Assembly (NCBI RefSeq): GCF_000227135.1
Contig: NC_018255.1
Span: forward strand, 133,198-170,327
DNA from: Leishmania donovani
Lineage: Eukaryota; Euglenozoa; Kinetoplastea; Trypanosomatida; Trypanosomatidae
DNA length: 37,130 bases
Reading direction: 5' to 3'
Part shown: positions 1 through 9,516 of the stretch, one piece after another
Layout: each line of letters begins with the position of its first letter
How positions within the stretch are numbered: the first letter of the stretch is position 1
Notes under the pieces: generated by a model
The model's input: the letters and a program-made list of their open reading frames with translations, nothing else
The model's database searches: none
Told to the model about the DNA's origin: nothing
Program-made: the position numbers and the translations under genes

Positions 1-1723
1 CCGAGTGTATCTGGCGCCGACTACGCAGCGCGTATGTAACGATGGGACGGGAAAGGACAAGAAGAGCCTGTCTGGTGCACGGCCCGATACCATGGCAGGA
101 CGGCTCGTCCCAGACACGACCGGGATGTGGCCGTAGTGCAGTGGAGTTCGGCGGACTGTGATCGTGTATGCGTGTGCGCTTGCTCACTTGCTCGTGCTAG
201 AGTGGCCACGTCGAAAACGAAAGAAAACGCCTCGGAAGTGCGCTCTCCGTGTGCGCACGCAATGCCATCGCGTGCATCAGTGGTGTCCATGCCTGTCAAC
301 ACGGGGAACGCGAAGGGAAAGCAGGGACGACTGCGATGGTGCTTCACTGGTTAGCCTCAGCTTTTCTTCCACTTAAGCTGAGCGTGCACCTCTTGCTCGT
401 CTCCATCTCTCGCTGCTGACGCGTGCAGTGCCAACTGTGCACACTCCACCGGAGATGGTCACCGTAGGACCCCCACTGGTGTGGTGGGCGGTAATGTGGG
501 CAGCGGTAACGAAAGGACGTAGAGCGGAAACGAGGTGGCATCGCGTTCCGGCTGACGGCGAGAGAGCGCCACACCTCAACTTGCTCGTGTGCATTGTCGA
601 GTCGAGAAGGCTTCTTTTTTCGACTTGGCGCCACACGGGGTTCAGGCAGGTCATCGTCATCTTATGCTGTCCTCTACACCTCGTTTCATGGGCTCCCTTT
701 CTGTTGTGCCTGATGCGACGCGATGACGCGGACACTACGCATGGCAGCTTCCTCGGTGTCTTTGTACTTCTCACTGTTTGCTTGATGCTTTCCGTGTGCG
801 TCTCCACGCGCGTGTTGGTGGACAACGTCACGCCCCATCCAAAGAAGAACGATAGGGCGCCACTCGTGCTGAGAAGCGTGCTCGTCTTCCGCAACTCCCC
901 CCCCCTCTCTCTGCAAAAAGTAAAGTAGCTTCCTTATGCAATGAAGCCGGGCTCCAGCGCCGCCTCAGGCTGCTGCGCAGAACCAAGCACGCGCTGGAAG
1001 CTCTGCGCGACGGCTTCTCTTCCTCTCTGGGGCGAGTGCGTGCGGTGCGCACTCTGCGCGACAGGTAACCCTTCATCAGCTCACTCACCAGCGTGTGTGT
1101 GCACGTCTGTGCACGACTCGGTCTTCTCGCGGCCCTCCCCTCCCTACCCCCACGCGAAAAAGGTGGGAGGGGCCAGACGCCAGGCTTATCTGTGTGGAGC
1201 GCACTCATGCTGTGGCACCTCCTCATTAGTCTTCATGCTCTCTGCGCACACCTCATCTCACCTTCTTCCTCTGGGTGCCTTCGACAGCACATTAGGAACA
1301 CGCACGTGCACACCTGGTTTTATTTCGTTCGCGTGTAGCAGACAGCGGGTGTGCCTCTGGTGCGTCCTGCGCCTCAGCCCGGATCTTCTTGTGTGTGCGT
1401 GTGCGCAAGGGCAACAAGAGGAAAGGACGACGTTAAACCGGAAGTAGCGGTCAAGGCGGATCATCATTATTAGCAGCACAGCGACGCACTCAACCACCGA
1501 GGAGATACAGGGCGCCGCTACACCATCATCGTTTTATGTCTAGAAACAACGCTGCGCAGCAACCGCGGCGTTGTCGACTGAGAGTACTGAAAGCAACAGG
1601 TGGGCCTGCGCCTCTCCTCCCGTCCCCCGACTGCTGCTGCCTCCCGTGAAGTGCAGGAAGAAAGGAAGGCGCTAGTGTCTGTTCGTGCAGCGCAGCCTCA
1701 ATCGATCGGGAAAGTAGTGTAGA
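1..1723 (+). other. Intergenic / UTR region
   Basis: No reading frame here has coding character or a recognisable family; the longest are overlapping frames on both strands, typical of GC-rich spacer. CT- and GT-rich stretches resemble untranslated sequence. It presumably holds the 3' UTR of a gene left of the window and the 5' UTR of the gene at 1724. No tRNA, rRNA or repeat was recognised. Confidence 0.6.
1604..1651 (+). promoter_or_regulatory. Predicted trans-splice acceptor
   Basis: A C/T-rich tract is followed by an AG at 1650-1651 (another at 1655-1656), about 70 bases before the ATG at 1724. This is the usual arrangement for spliced-leader addition in trypanosomatids. The exact AG is inferred. 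Confidence 0.4.
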
Positions 1724-2617
1724 ATGGCGACAGCAGCGGAACTCGGCACCGGAGGTGTAGACGTGACCGGAAAGCCGATCTTTGTGGCGACTGAGCACAC
1801 CCGCTACGCCCCTAGCACCGAACGCGAGCTCTCCGACCAGGAGCAACTAGCGTGGAAGTCGTTTCAGCTCTGGCGCACGTCGCTTTCCATTGAGCGTCGT
1901 GACCACGTGTACCGGACCATCACGAACGCTGACTACACCAACTTTAACCTCACACGCCATATTATGGGCACACCATTTCCGGTGATCGAAAACACCCCTT
2001 CTATCATTAACACGGCCGCCGGCGTGCGCATGTACGAGCACGGCATCGCTGCTTTCCTAGGGTTCAGCTACAGCATGTGGGTGCGCTCCAAGGCGTCGCT
2101 GCGCCACACCCGCTTGCACCCGTCCACCCGCTTCTTCGTTTCCTTTGGCACCTTCATCTTCGCCGACATGTGCTTCTGGTACCGTAGCATGTTTCGTCTC
2201 TCCGGTTTCCTGCCGAACGACTACGAGTGTAGAAAGTTTGGCGTGATGGAGTCGAAGGAGCGGCTGGAGCGGAAAAAAGAGTTGTGGGCCAAATACACCG
2301 CGTACAAGCGGGAGTGGTGCCGCCGCTTCGACTACCATGTCTACGGCATCCGCCCAGGCGAGACGTTCAGCCTCTTCTCTGCTTGCTGGTTCCCGGCGTG
2401 GTCTACGCCGTACGGTACCATCACCGACTACCCGCTGCGCAAGAACCCGTACTTCCTTAGCGCCACCCCGTTGCGGGACATGTACGGCGAGTATGCCTGT
2501 ACGATGGAGCTACCGAAATCGGAGTACTCACCGCTGTCGAAGGCAAGGCCGGAGGTTAACTACACATTCCGTGGCCCGCTTGTTGCTTCGGAGAGCAACA
2601 AGTCCTCCGCCGCGTGA
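1724..2617 (+). CDS. Conserved hypothetical protein with two membrane segments
   Basis: A 297-residue protein that I do not assign to a named family. Two hydrophobic stretches, about residues 101-119 and 136-154, look like membrane spans joined by a short basic loop. They are followed by a charged, lysine- and glutamate-rich helix (about 175-200) and an aromatic-rich C-terminal half with many Tyr, Trp and Pro residues. There is no obvious cleaved signal. The compact two-span design with a large aromatic tail resembles lineage-specific subunits of mitochondrial inner-membrane complexes, but that is only an inference. The ATG at 1724 follows a pyrimidine tract and AG. The frame uses GC-rich third positions like its neighbours, which supports a real gene. 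Confidence 0.8.
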   Translation: MATAAELGTGGVDVTGKPIFVATEHTRYAPSTERELSDQEQLAWKSFQLWRTSLSIERRDHVYRTITNADYTNFNLTRHIMGTPFPVIENTPSIINTAAGVRMYEHGIAAFLGFSYSMWVRSKASLRHTRLHPSTRFFVSFGTFIFADMCFWYRSMFRLSGFLPNDYECRKFGVMESKERLERKKELWAKYTAYKREWCRRFDYHVYGIRPGETFSLFSACWFPAWSTPYGTITDYPLRKNPYFLSATPLRDMYGEYACTMELPKSEYSPLSKARPEVNYTFRGPLVASESNKSSAA

Positions 2618-3084
2618 GGATTAGCGCGCAAACAAAAATGGGCAGCATCCGCATTGTACGCGAAAGAGAACGGGAGAGGAGAGCGCCACAATAGAGAAGG
2701 AAAGCGCTGCCGCTCTCCTACAGCACGGCCCACGGAGAGACACATGGAGGAGGTGAACCGGTGGCGCCTTGCGTGTTTACAGTTGAGTGCGGACTTCTGA
2801 TGTCTTGGTGTCTGCTTGGCGGATTGGGAGCGGGACATTGCCCTTTGCCGTCTCTTTCTTATCCGCTTTTCATTTATTCATGCGTGCGTGTTGTGTATTG
2901 CTTTTAGGTAGACGAGGAAGGCGACATGACTGGTTGTGGGCCCCTTTATCCGCTCGCCTCTCATGAGCTCTCAAACCCGCGCCTGGACTGCGAGGTGCAC
3001 AAGCTGCGTATGGGTGTGCTTGTACGTACGTGTCTGTTGCGCTCTTTTCACTAGAGTATTCATGTGTGATGTGTAGCTGATTAG

Positions 3085-3115
3085 TTTTTTTTTTTCTTTT
3101 TTTTTTGACGTTTAG
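3085..3115 (+). promoter_or_regulatory. Poly-T tract with AG: possible orphan splice acceptor
   Basis: About 20 nearly uninterrupted T residues followed by an AG at 3114-3115. It looks like a strong spliced-leader acceptor but sits about 870 bases before the next certain gene, so it may serve a short transcript or be unused. Confidence 0.3.
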
Positions 3116-3145
3116 GTGGTGCAGTCGAAGATCGACACGCACCTT

Positions 3146-3319
3146 ATGCTTGTGGGTAAGCGCTCCGCCAGTGCAGTGACCCACACCAGCTCTGTCCGCT
3201 GCGAGGACGCATCGCTTCTCTGCATACGGGTCTCCGAGAAGAAAACGATGAAGAAAAGAGCGAAGTCGAGGTCTGCGGGAGAGCAGAGCACTCGCCGGGG
3301 CCCGTCGCTGGGCGTGTGA
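3146..3319 (+). CDS. Possible small basic protein (57 residues)
   Basis: This short ATG frame starts 31 bases after the AG that follows a strong poly-T tract. The product would be basic, with a Lys/Arg-rich stretch in its C-terminal half (near residues 33-43). It matches nothing I recognise, and frames of this length are common by chance in this GC-rich sequence. Only the position directly behind a good acceptor makes it worth listing. Confidence 0.15.
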   Translation: MLVGKRSASAVTHTSSVRCEDASLLCIRVSEKKTMKKRAKSRSAGEQSTRRGPSLGV

Positions 3320-3875
3320 GGAGGTGAGATCGACTTTTCAAAGCGCGGCGGCCACGCCGGCTGATGAGCTGCGCGGCTTCGCCGCTTCGAAGAGTATTTG
3401 GACATCCTTTCACTGGAGCTCTCACATGATTCACACCCGCTTTCTCTGTGGATGTCATGTATGTTTGCGTGGCAAGTAGGCGGTGATGCGGCACAGGCAG
3501 TGGAGCGCCGGCGTCTTCTTCGTTCACTTCTCTTTTCCTCCGTCCTCCCACCGTCTACCTCCATCGCTGCCTCCACATGCGCACTTCCAAAACACAAAAC
3601 ATTTTATGCGCACGGCGGTTTCACACACGACGAAAGGTGAGAGTCACCGTCGCCGTACTGATACCGAGGACAACGCGGCGTGTGTGCCTGTAATAGAGAA
3701 GCCGCGTATAGGCAAGTGACACATATCGAGCGCGCCGACCCGGAGCGGCAGCCTCACTGCACCTTTCGCCTCCACCGCACGTCTGCCAGAGGTGCCGTCC
3801 GTTGCTTTCGTTGACGTTGAGCTTACGGTTGGTCCGAGATATTGAGCTCGGCGTACACGCAGAATAAAGCGCCGG

Positions 3876-3928
3876 CACTTCTCCCCCTTCTATACACGTA
3901 TTTTCGCTGCCTTACATGCAGTCTTCAG
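3876..3928 (+). promoter_or_regulatory. Predicted trans-splice acceptor for the 1146-residue gene
   Basis: A C/T-rich tract ends in AG at 3920-3921, with a second AG at 3927-3928. The first ATG after it is 3986, in frame with the long open frame. The open frame reaches further upstream only through a non-ATG codon, so this site supports 3986 as the start. Confidence 0.5.
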
Positions 3929-3985
3929 GTTGCTCCATAGTGGTTGGAGCGTGAACGAGCACAAGCCTCCTCCCTCACTCGCCGG

Positions 3986-6900
3986 ATGCATCGCCCGCCG
4001 TGGTCAACTCACTCGGCTAGCCTGGATCAAGTCGTTCGACACGCCGCGAGTGGTCACAGCGGTAGCTGCAAAGGCAGCGGTGGTGGGGGCACCGTTCCGT
4101 CGACATCGCTTCTTTGCTCCTCCGCGCTCGATGGCGTGTCCACCGCGGCTGCCGTCTCGCGCTTGGCGGTGCAGAGCGGCCCATCTGTGTCACTTGCGCA
4201 AACGCCGACTGTGCAGGCGATGCACGTGCTATGCCAGGGCTTCCTTGAGACCTACGAAACACCAGAGGCACTTGCACGAGACACGGCGTGGTGGTCGGGA
4301 GAGGCTGCCTGCCTGCACGCTGCGCACACAGAAGGCAAACACCACACCTACGTACCTGGTGAAGCGCCGTCTGCGGCGGTGGAGCAGTGGGGCGAGCTCA
4401 TGAGGCACATGACTGAAGTGGTTGAATCGACTCACCATATCACCGCGGCGCAGCGGCAAGAGGACGCCATACCAGCGCTCTCACTGTCGCCACTGCGGAA
4501 GCCGGATGTATCGGGCGAGGTGAACCACCTGCAGTTTGGCAACGACGTGCAGAATGGCGCCTGGGAGAGTCTCGAGATCCTCGACAGTTTGCCACACGGG
4601 GGTGGTGGGGCCGCCGCTGCCATGCACTGTGACGACGAATGCCTGCGTGTGTTGGAGGCTGCCCTTCGGAACCCCACTCAGCACCGTGATGAGGAGGCGG
4701 ATCTGCTTGATAGCCTGCGGTACTTGTTGAAGCACCGCCCGGAGCTCATCGTCCAGCACGAGAACTTCACCGACCTCCAACAGGCAGTGATCGACCGCGC
4801 ATGCTTGCACGAGGAAAGCGGTTGGACAGAGGCGGCCTTGTCACTGTTCCAGGCCCTCCCTCCCCGTGCCCAGCTCGATTTTACGCACGCCGCGATCTCC
4901 GCAGTGCGTTCTCTGGGTCGCACTGGCAAGTCAGCCGATCTGTCCCTCGTGCGCTTCCTGCATCTTCTTCTCATGGAGCTACCACAGGGATGGGCGCCTC
5001 TGCTAGACTACGAGGTGACGGAGGTTTTCGTGCGCGTGCTCACGGATGTGGTTGTTCCGTGTGGAAGGCTCTTCAGCGAGGTAGACCCTCGCGCTGTGTG
5101 GCTGGAGCAGTGGTCGGCGCGGCCTTCATTCGCCCTCTCGTTGGACGCTGTTCTCCACTCGCATCGGTGTCTCCTAGGCGATCTCGCCGCGCAGCTGCCC
5201 TCTCCTCATGCAGCGTGCGTGCTGCTGTACCTGCTCCCACAGCTGAGCGAGCGCACTGAGCCACAGGACCCGTCTACACCGCCGTCGCAGCAGCCTTGGC
5301 CAGGGCTGTTTCGCGTGCTTCTCCAGCTGCTGTGCAGTGAGGTTGGGCCAGACGCGGGCTTGTACGAAGTGGGTGCTCATGCTCTATGCCGCTGTGTTGG
5401 CTCTTTGTCGCCGGCAGACAAGGAAGCCACCTTCGAGGTGGCCTCGAAGGTGGTGCTCGGCTGGGCGCCAACGGTGACGTCGCCGGCGCACGACGCTCAG
5501 TTCGTCTTTGCCCTGCGCCTTTTGGCAACGTTGCTCATAGGCACCGGCGAGAAGGCGCTCTGCTGCAGCCCGTACGCATGGAAGCTCGTGGACGGCCCGC
5601 TCTTTGCCCAATCTCGCGCGTTGCTGCTAACTCGCAAGGAAAGACGGTCGTCAGCGCACTCGCTGTTCCGCGCTCTCACCGTCGACGTCTCAGACGTTGT
5701 ACGCGAGTGCTGGACGCGGCTGCTTCAGGCGCAAGCCCCGAAGCTGCCGATCACCCTCACAGCTGTCGTAAATGACGTGTGCGGCGGCGGAAGCGCTTTT
5801 CGCTGGACTGAGCTGGTTTGGGTGTCGACCACGCTAGCCGGGTGGACCGCGCTCCAGCCGTACATGCGGACCGTCAAAGAGGACGTCACCGACCCGCCGG
5901 CACGCTGGACGGAGCTGCTGAACGCGATTGTCGAAGTTGGTGGGGGAGCTTTCGACGCGACGTCGGAGATGTGGGCCGTCTCGACCACGTCGATCAGCCC
6001 ATCCACGAAGAAAAAGTCGCGCCCGCCTGGTTGTCTGCGCTCCCTCACCCCGCACAGCGTGGCACTGCTGCTCCGCTGGTCTACATGCGCGGTGGCTCGC
6101 GATGGCCTGGCTGAGGCCGCGCGTGCTGCTTCGCTTGCCTTTCTTCGAGGCGGCCCGAGCGCAGAGAGTCGGCGCCTGCGATGGCCGCTTCTCTTGCCCG
6201 TGGAGGCGTATCCGCAAGTCGGCTGGTCGGACTTGTCTTTTGGCGAAGACGCGTTTGGTGTTGCCCGTGCCGCCCGCGCCGGCGCCTGCTACCAGTCCAT
6301 CCACCTTCTCCTTGGATCGACCGCCTTGCCCGCCGACGACGGCGGTGGTGGCAGTGACCCAAGTCGAGAGCTGCTGGAAGAGATTTGGGGGCAACTCGCG
6401 GACCTGTGGCTTGCGCCGGCGCAGCTCACTCCAGACTCGGCCGGCAGCGCCGCTTCGGCCGCCGTGCCGACAAACCGCCCGCCCTTCGGCGAAGATTCCC
6501 TTCTAACGTTGCTTTCCGCCATGGCCCTTTGTGTGCTTGTGCGGCCGTCTGCGGAGTTCCGGGCGTGGTTCGACCCAGCCGTCGCACAGCAGCGCATGCT
6601 TCAGCTGCGCCGGCTGTGTGAGGAGCGCCGCGGGGTGGACCCGATATACTTTATGGTGCGCTTTGTGACTTCCGGCAAGGGTCGAAAACGGCTGCCAGCG
6701 ATTTTACTGGACGGCTTCGAGGCGGAGCTGACGGTCGACACGGTGTGTGACGTAGACAGCTTCACCGAGGGCGAGGCTCTGCCGACGGGCGACATCGCCT
6801 CCTCCGCGACAGAGGAGGAGGCGCAGCAGCTGCAGGCGATGATCCGCCGCTTGTCGTCGAGCTACAGTGCGCCCCCATCCGAGGCACAGGCTCCTGTCGC

Positions 6901-7426
6901 GTCGCCGCCGCCCCACTCCAAGGCGCTGGCGGCGGTCGCCAGAAGCCTGCTGGCGAACCGGACAGCGCTTCGAGTCACACGTCACGACGTAGAGCAGTGT
7001 CTGGCACGACGCAGCGCCGAAGAGTGGGCATCGTATGCCAACACTGAGGCTCGCGTGTTGGCGGTGTGCGCGCAACTGGAACAGCAGCACTCTGCAAGCA
7101 CCGCGCTGCTGTCCAGCGCTCAGGTGGACGTGGTGTTTCTCGTGTCGCTGTGCCTGCGCAGCTGGTTAGGCCTCCCGACGACACACAGCACGCCTGCGCG
7201 GCGCAAGCTCTACTGGACAGCTCTGCAGTGCTTCAGCGAGCACGGCATTGCTGCTTATGATGCATTGGTGGCGCGCAGCATCGCCTTGCATGTGGAGCGG
7301 GCACTGCGGGAGAGTGCTGCCGTCGTGAAGGACGCCGTCTTGTTTCCCGTTTCGCGCTCAGTGCCACTGCCCTCCGCTCTCTTCGCGCACTTGCTGGTGC
7401 GACCCTTTGCGCTGGCGATGAACTGA
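3986..7426 (+). CDS. Large hypothetical protein (1146 residues)
   Basis: I do not recognise a family. The protein is rich in Leu and Ala and looks largely alpha-helical, with many amphipathic segments. The leucine-rich middle (roughly residues 230-600) suggests a HEAT/ARM-like solenoid, but no repeat consensus is clear enough to name. There is a Gly-rich low-complexity patch near the N-terminus, another near residue 195, and acidic, Glu/Gln-rich stretches near residue 940. No signal peptide, membrane span or catalytic motif is visible. The ATG at 3986 is the first after a predicted splice acceptor; the open frame extends 14 codons further only with a TTG. The continuous 3.4 kb frame with GC-rich third positions makes it a confident gene of unknown role, possibly a scaffold or a subunit of a larger assembly. 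Confidence 0.85.
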   Translation: MHRPPWSTHSASLDQVVRHAASGHSGSCKGSGGGGTVPSTSLLCSSALDGVSTAAAVSRLAVQSGPSVSLAQTPTVQAMHVLCQGFLETYETPEALARDTAWWSGEAACLHAAHTEGKHHTYVPGEAPSAAVEQWGELMRHMTEVVESTHHITAAQRQEDAIPALSLSPLRKPDVSGEVNHLQFGNDVQNGAWESLEILDSLPHGGGGAAAAMHCDDECLRVLEAALRNPTQHRDEEADLLDSLRYLLKHRPELIVQHENFTDLQQAVIDRACLHEESGWTEAALSLFQALPPRAQLDFTHAAISAVRSLGRTGKSADLSLVRFLHLLLMELPQGWAPLLDYEVTEVFVRVLTDVVVPCGRLFSEVDPRAVWLEQWSARPSFALSLDAVLHSHRCLLGDLAAQLPSPHAACVLLYLLPQLSERTEPQDPSTPPSQQPWPGLFRVLLQLLCSEVGPDAGLYEVGAHALCRCVGSLSPADKEATFEVASKVVLGWAPTVTSPAHDAQFVFALRLLATLLIGTGEKALCCSPYAWKLVDGPLFAQSRALLLTRKERRSSAHSLFRALTVDVSDVVRECWTRLLQAQAPKLPITLTAVVNDVCGGGSAFRWTELVWVSTTLAGWTALQPYMRTVKEDVTDPPARWTELLNAIVEVGGGAFDATSEMWAVSTTSISPSTKKKSRPPGCLRSLTPHSVALLLRWSTCAVARDGLAEAARAASLAFLRGGPSAESRRLRWPLLLPVEAYPQVGWSDLSFGEDAFGVARAARAGACYQSIHLLLGSTALPADDGGGGSDPSRELLEEIWGQLADLWLAPAQLTPDSAGSAASAAVPTNRPPFGEDSLLTLLSAMALCVLVRPSAEFRAWFDPAVAQQRMLQLRRLCEERRGVDPIYFMVRFVTSGKGRKRLPAILLDGFEAELTVDTVCDVDSFTEGEALPTGDIASSATEEEAQQLQAMIRRLSSSYSAPPSEAQAPVASPPPHSKALAAVARSLLANRTALRVTRHDVEQCLARRSAEEWASYANTEARVLAVCAQLEQQHSASTALLSSAQVDVVFLVSLCLRSWLGLPTTHSTPARRKLYWTALQCFSEHGIAAYDALVARSIALHVERALRESAAVVKDAVLFPVSRSVPLPSALFAHLLVRPFALAMN

Positions 7427-8766
7427 ACGGCCATCGTGCCTGGAGGTAAAGTGCGACGGGGCGCGGTGGTGGGGGTGCCACAGGTGCGGCTGCTCTCCAC
7501 TCTGCACTTGCACGCGTGGCAGAGGAGAAAGGATTAAGATTCGAAAAATGAGTGGTGCGCGGTGGCCAGTCGACACTGGGACGGCAATGAGAAAGGCGCT
7601 TTCCACCTTTTCATGTACACTTCGCAGCTGACACAGCTCTTTTCCAGTACGAGAAACAGCGAAGCCGCGATTATAACTGCTGTGGAGCATTTATGTGATG
7701 TGCGGGACTTTGGTGATGTTGCGCCCACCGCCGCCTTTTGTTCGTTCTCGAAACCCTCAAACGCCTTTTTCGGTGTTCAGTGTGCATCCTTTTGCGTAGG
7801 AAAGAAGAGGAACGAGGGAGCTGCGCCGTTGATGCTTTGCGGGGTCGTCGCACACCATGGTTGCGCACAGGCATTCGCGGTGGCACCACTTCCGCTCTGG
7901 TACTCTCCCCCTCTCTCTGCAACTGCCCTCATCGTTTCTTTCGTTTTGCCCATGACTAAACACCGATCTCTCTCTCCCGCTCGCTCACCTGCTCTCCTCC
8001 TCTTCCGTGCTGCCTCTACGGCCCGTCTCTCTTCAGTCCACCGTTCACATTGCGCGTGCTGTAGCGTGTGTGCTGGTCCGCACGCTCTCTCTCTTTCCAG
8101 ATTGTTGTTGCGTGCACACACACCGGCGTCAGCTCGTTGCCCCGTCGTAACTTATCGGTCGTTCTTTCGTCGGTTGCCCTCCACCCATACGTCTTCCGTG
8201 CCACCGCACCGGCCTGTAGACCAAACAACAAGATATACCGGACGCGCAGCTGGTGAAGAGACTCACGCAGTCCTAGCCACCGCTTCTCAGAGCGCATGCG
8301 TACACATCCGCGCAGATAGAGAGAACCGACTTGTTGCCTCACCAACCTGTCTTGCACACACGCGAGCCAAATCGGGTACTGCCGGGCACGAGACGATTGA
8401 TGCAGTGGCGCTGCTCTTTTTCTTCTCTTGCTGCACGCTGTTGTTTGCCCACTCCGTTTCTCGTCTTACCCCTTCTTCTTCTACCCCATCCACCGTGCCA
8501 TTGGGCATTGTATAGCCCCCGACTCGGTTGCCGCGGCCTTGCCATCCTGTGTTCTTCTCGAGCGGCTCTCCGTGCTGACACTGCTGCTGCCCTCGCGGAG
8601 GGTTTCTTGAGCGAGCGGACGCCGATAGGTTTCCCGAGAGCCCTCTGCTTTGGCTTCCGCACGGCTTCTTTTCCTGTGTGGCTTTCGCATCGTTTTCTCG
8701 GCCCCTCCTCGCCTACACTAATTTTGCACCGCCCGCGCTCGTCCCTCCCCTCGCTTCGTGTCGCTC
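7427..8766 (+). other. Intergenic / UTR region, C/T-rich toward its right end
   Basis: No supported gene. A long open frame runs through 7562-8515 but starts at GTG and encodes Ser/Leu/His/Pro/Cys-rich sequence typical of translated pyrimidine-rich spacer. From about 7895 onward the strand is strongly C/T-rich, as expected upstream of a trans-splice acceptor. No RNA gene or repeat was recognised. Confidence 0.55.
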
Positions 8767-8775
8767 ATGCCGCAG
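8641..8775 (+). promoter_or_regulatory. AG-free pyrimidine-rich tract running into the FAD synthase start
   Basis: Between the AG at 8639-8640 and the AG at 8774-8775 there is no AG dinucleotide at all, and the tract is C/T-rich. The first AG downstream lies in codon 3 of the FAD synthase frame counted from ATG 8767. If it is the acceptor, that ATG is removed from the mRNA and translation would have to start at ATG 8869. Confidence 0.4.
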
Positions 8776-9516
8776 GACACGTCCGCAGCACAGGCTTCGC
8801 CGGGTGAGAGCGGATGCCGTGATGATGAGTGTGCTATCCAGGGGACAGAGCAGCCTGCTCTACCGGTCATGTCACCACAGCTGATGGATCGCGTCAACGC
8901 CTCCGAGTACCTCATTCGAGACATCTTCAAGCGCTACGCGCCTTCCGAGATCGGAGTTGCGTTCAACGGCGGAAAGGACAGCGTGGTGATGTTCGAGTTG
9001 CTTCGTAGCGCTGTGACAGCACCGGTGCTGGCGCAGTGCTGCATCTTTGTGGTTGAACACAATGATGAGTTTGACGAGCTGCGCAAGTTTCGCGCGTGGT
9101 ACATGCAGGAGGTTGCGCGAGGTCTGCCACTAGTGCACCAGGGTGCGTCGCAGGACATGCGACTCAGCCTATGGACGCTCACGGAGAAACACCCGCTCAA
9201 GGTGGTCTTCATGGGCACGCGCAAGACGGACCCGCACGGCCGGTATCAGAAGGAGGCAGTGGAGAAAACGACGCCAGGCTGGCCAGACTTCTTGCGCGCA
9301 TGCCCCCTCTTTCACTGGTCCGTGAACGATGTGTGGGCGTACACCAGGCTCATGTGCATCCCGCAGTGCAGCCTGTACGAGAGCGGCTACTCATCAGTGG
9401 GCCGAAGTGCAGATACAAACCGCAACCCGCTCTTGAGGCGGGATGACGGGAGCTACCGGCCAGCTTGGGAACTGACGTGCGACAACGCAGAAAGGGAAGG
9501 GCGCCAAACGGAATGA
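8767..9516 (+). CDS. FAD synthase (FMN adenylyltransferase), PP-loop type
   Basis: Transfers AMP from ATP to FMN to give FAD, the last step of flavin cofactor synthesis. The 249-residue product has the PAPS-reductase-like PP-loop fold of eukaryotic FAD synthases: the nucleotide-binding segment FNGGKDSVV at about residues 64-72, the GTRKTDPHG motif near 149-157, a Pro-rich PLFHWSVNDVWAY segment near 180-192, and a C-terminal YSSVG motif followed by an RNP-type loop and YRPAWEL. It lacks the molybdopterin-binding domain fused to the human enzyme, like fungal versions. Homology begins around residue 35 (ATG 8869); the first ~34 residues are poorly conserved in character. The start is uncertain because the nearest downstream AG lies inside the proposed N-terminus. 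The 8767 start is the longest ATG form; 8869 would give a 215-residue enzyme with all motifs intact. Confidence 0.9.
   Translation: MPQDTSAAQASPGESGCRDDECAIQGTEQPALPVMSPQLMDRVNASEYLIRDIFKRYAPSEIGVAFNGGKDSVVMFELLRSAVTAPVLAQCCIFVVEHNDEFDELRKFRAWYMQEVARGLPLVHQGASQDMRLSLWTLTEKHPLKVVFMGTRKTDPHGRYQKEAVEKTTPGWPDFLRACPLFHWSVNDVWAYTRLMCIPQCSLYESGYSSVGRSADTNRNPLLRRDDGSYRPAWELTCDNAEREGRQTE

Larger units (their letters stand above)
2618..3985 (+). other. Intergenic / UTR region with poly-T tract
   Basis: Gene-free spacer between the two-span protein and the 1146-residue protein. A striking T-rich tract at 3086-3106 is followed by AG at 3114-3115 and a short open frame from 3146 (listed separately). A second, C/T-rich tract near 3876-3920 serves the next gene. 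Apart from these I see no repeat or RNA gene. Confidence 0.55.

Noticed and set aside
7562..8515. 317-codon open frame before FAD synthase
   Set aside because: It starts at GTG, lies in C/T-rich leader sequence, has Ser/Pro/Cys/His-rich composition and no family resemblance; more likely translated pyrimidine tract.
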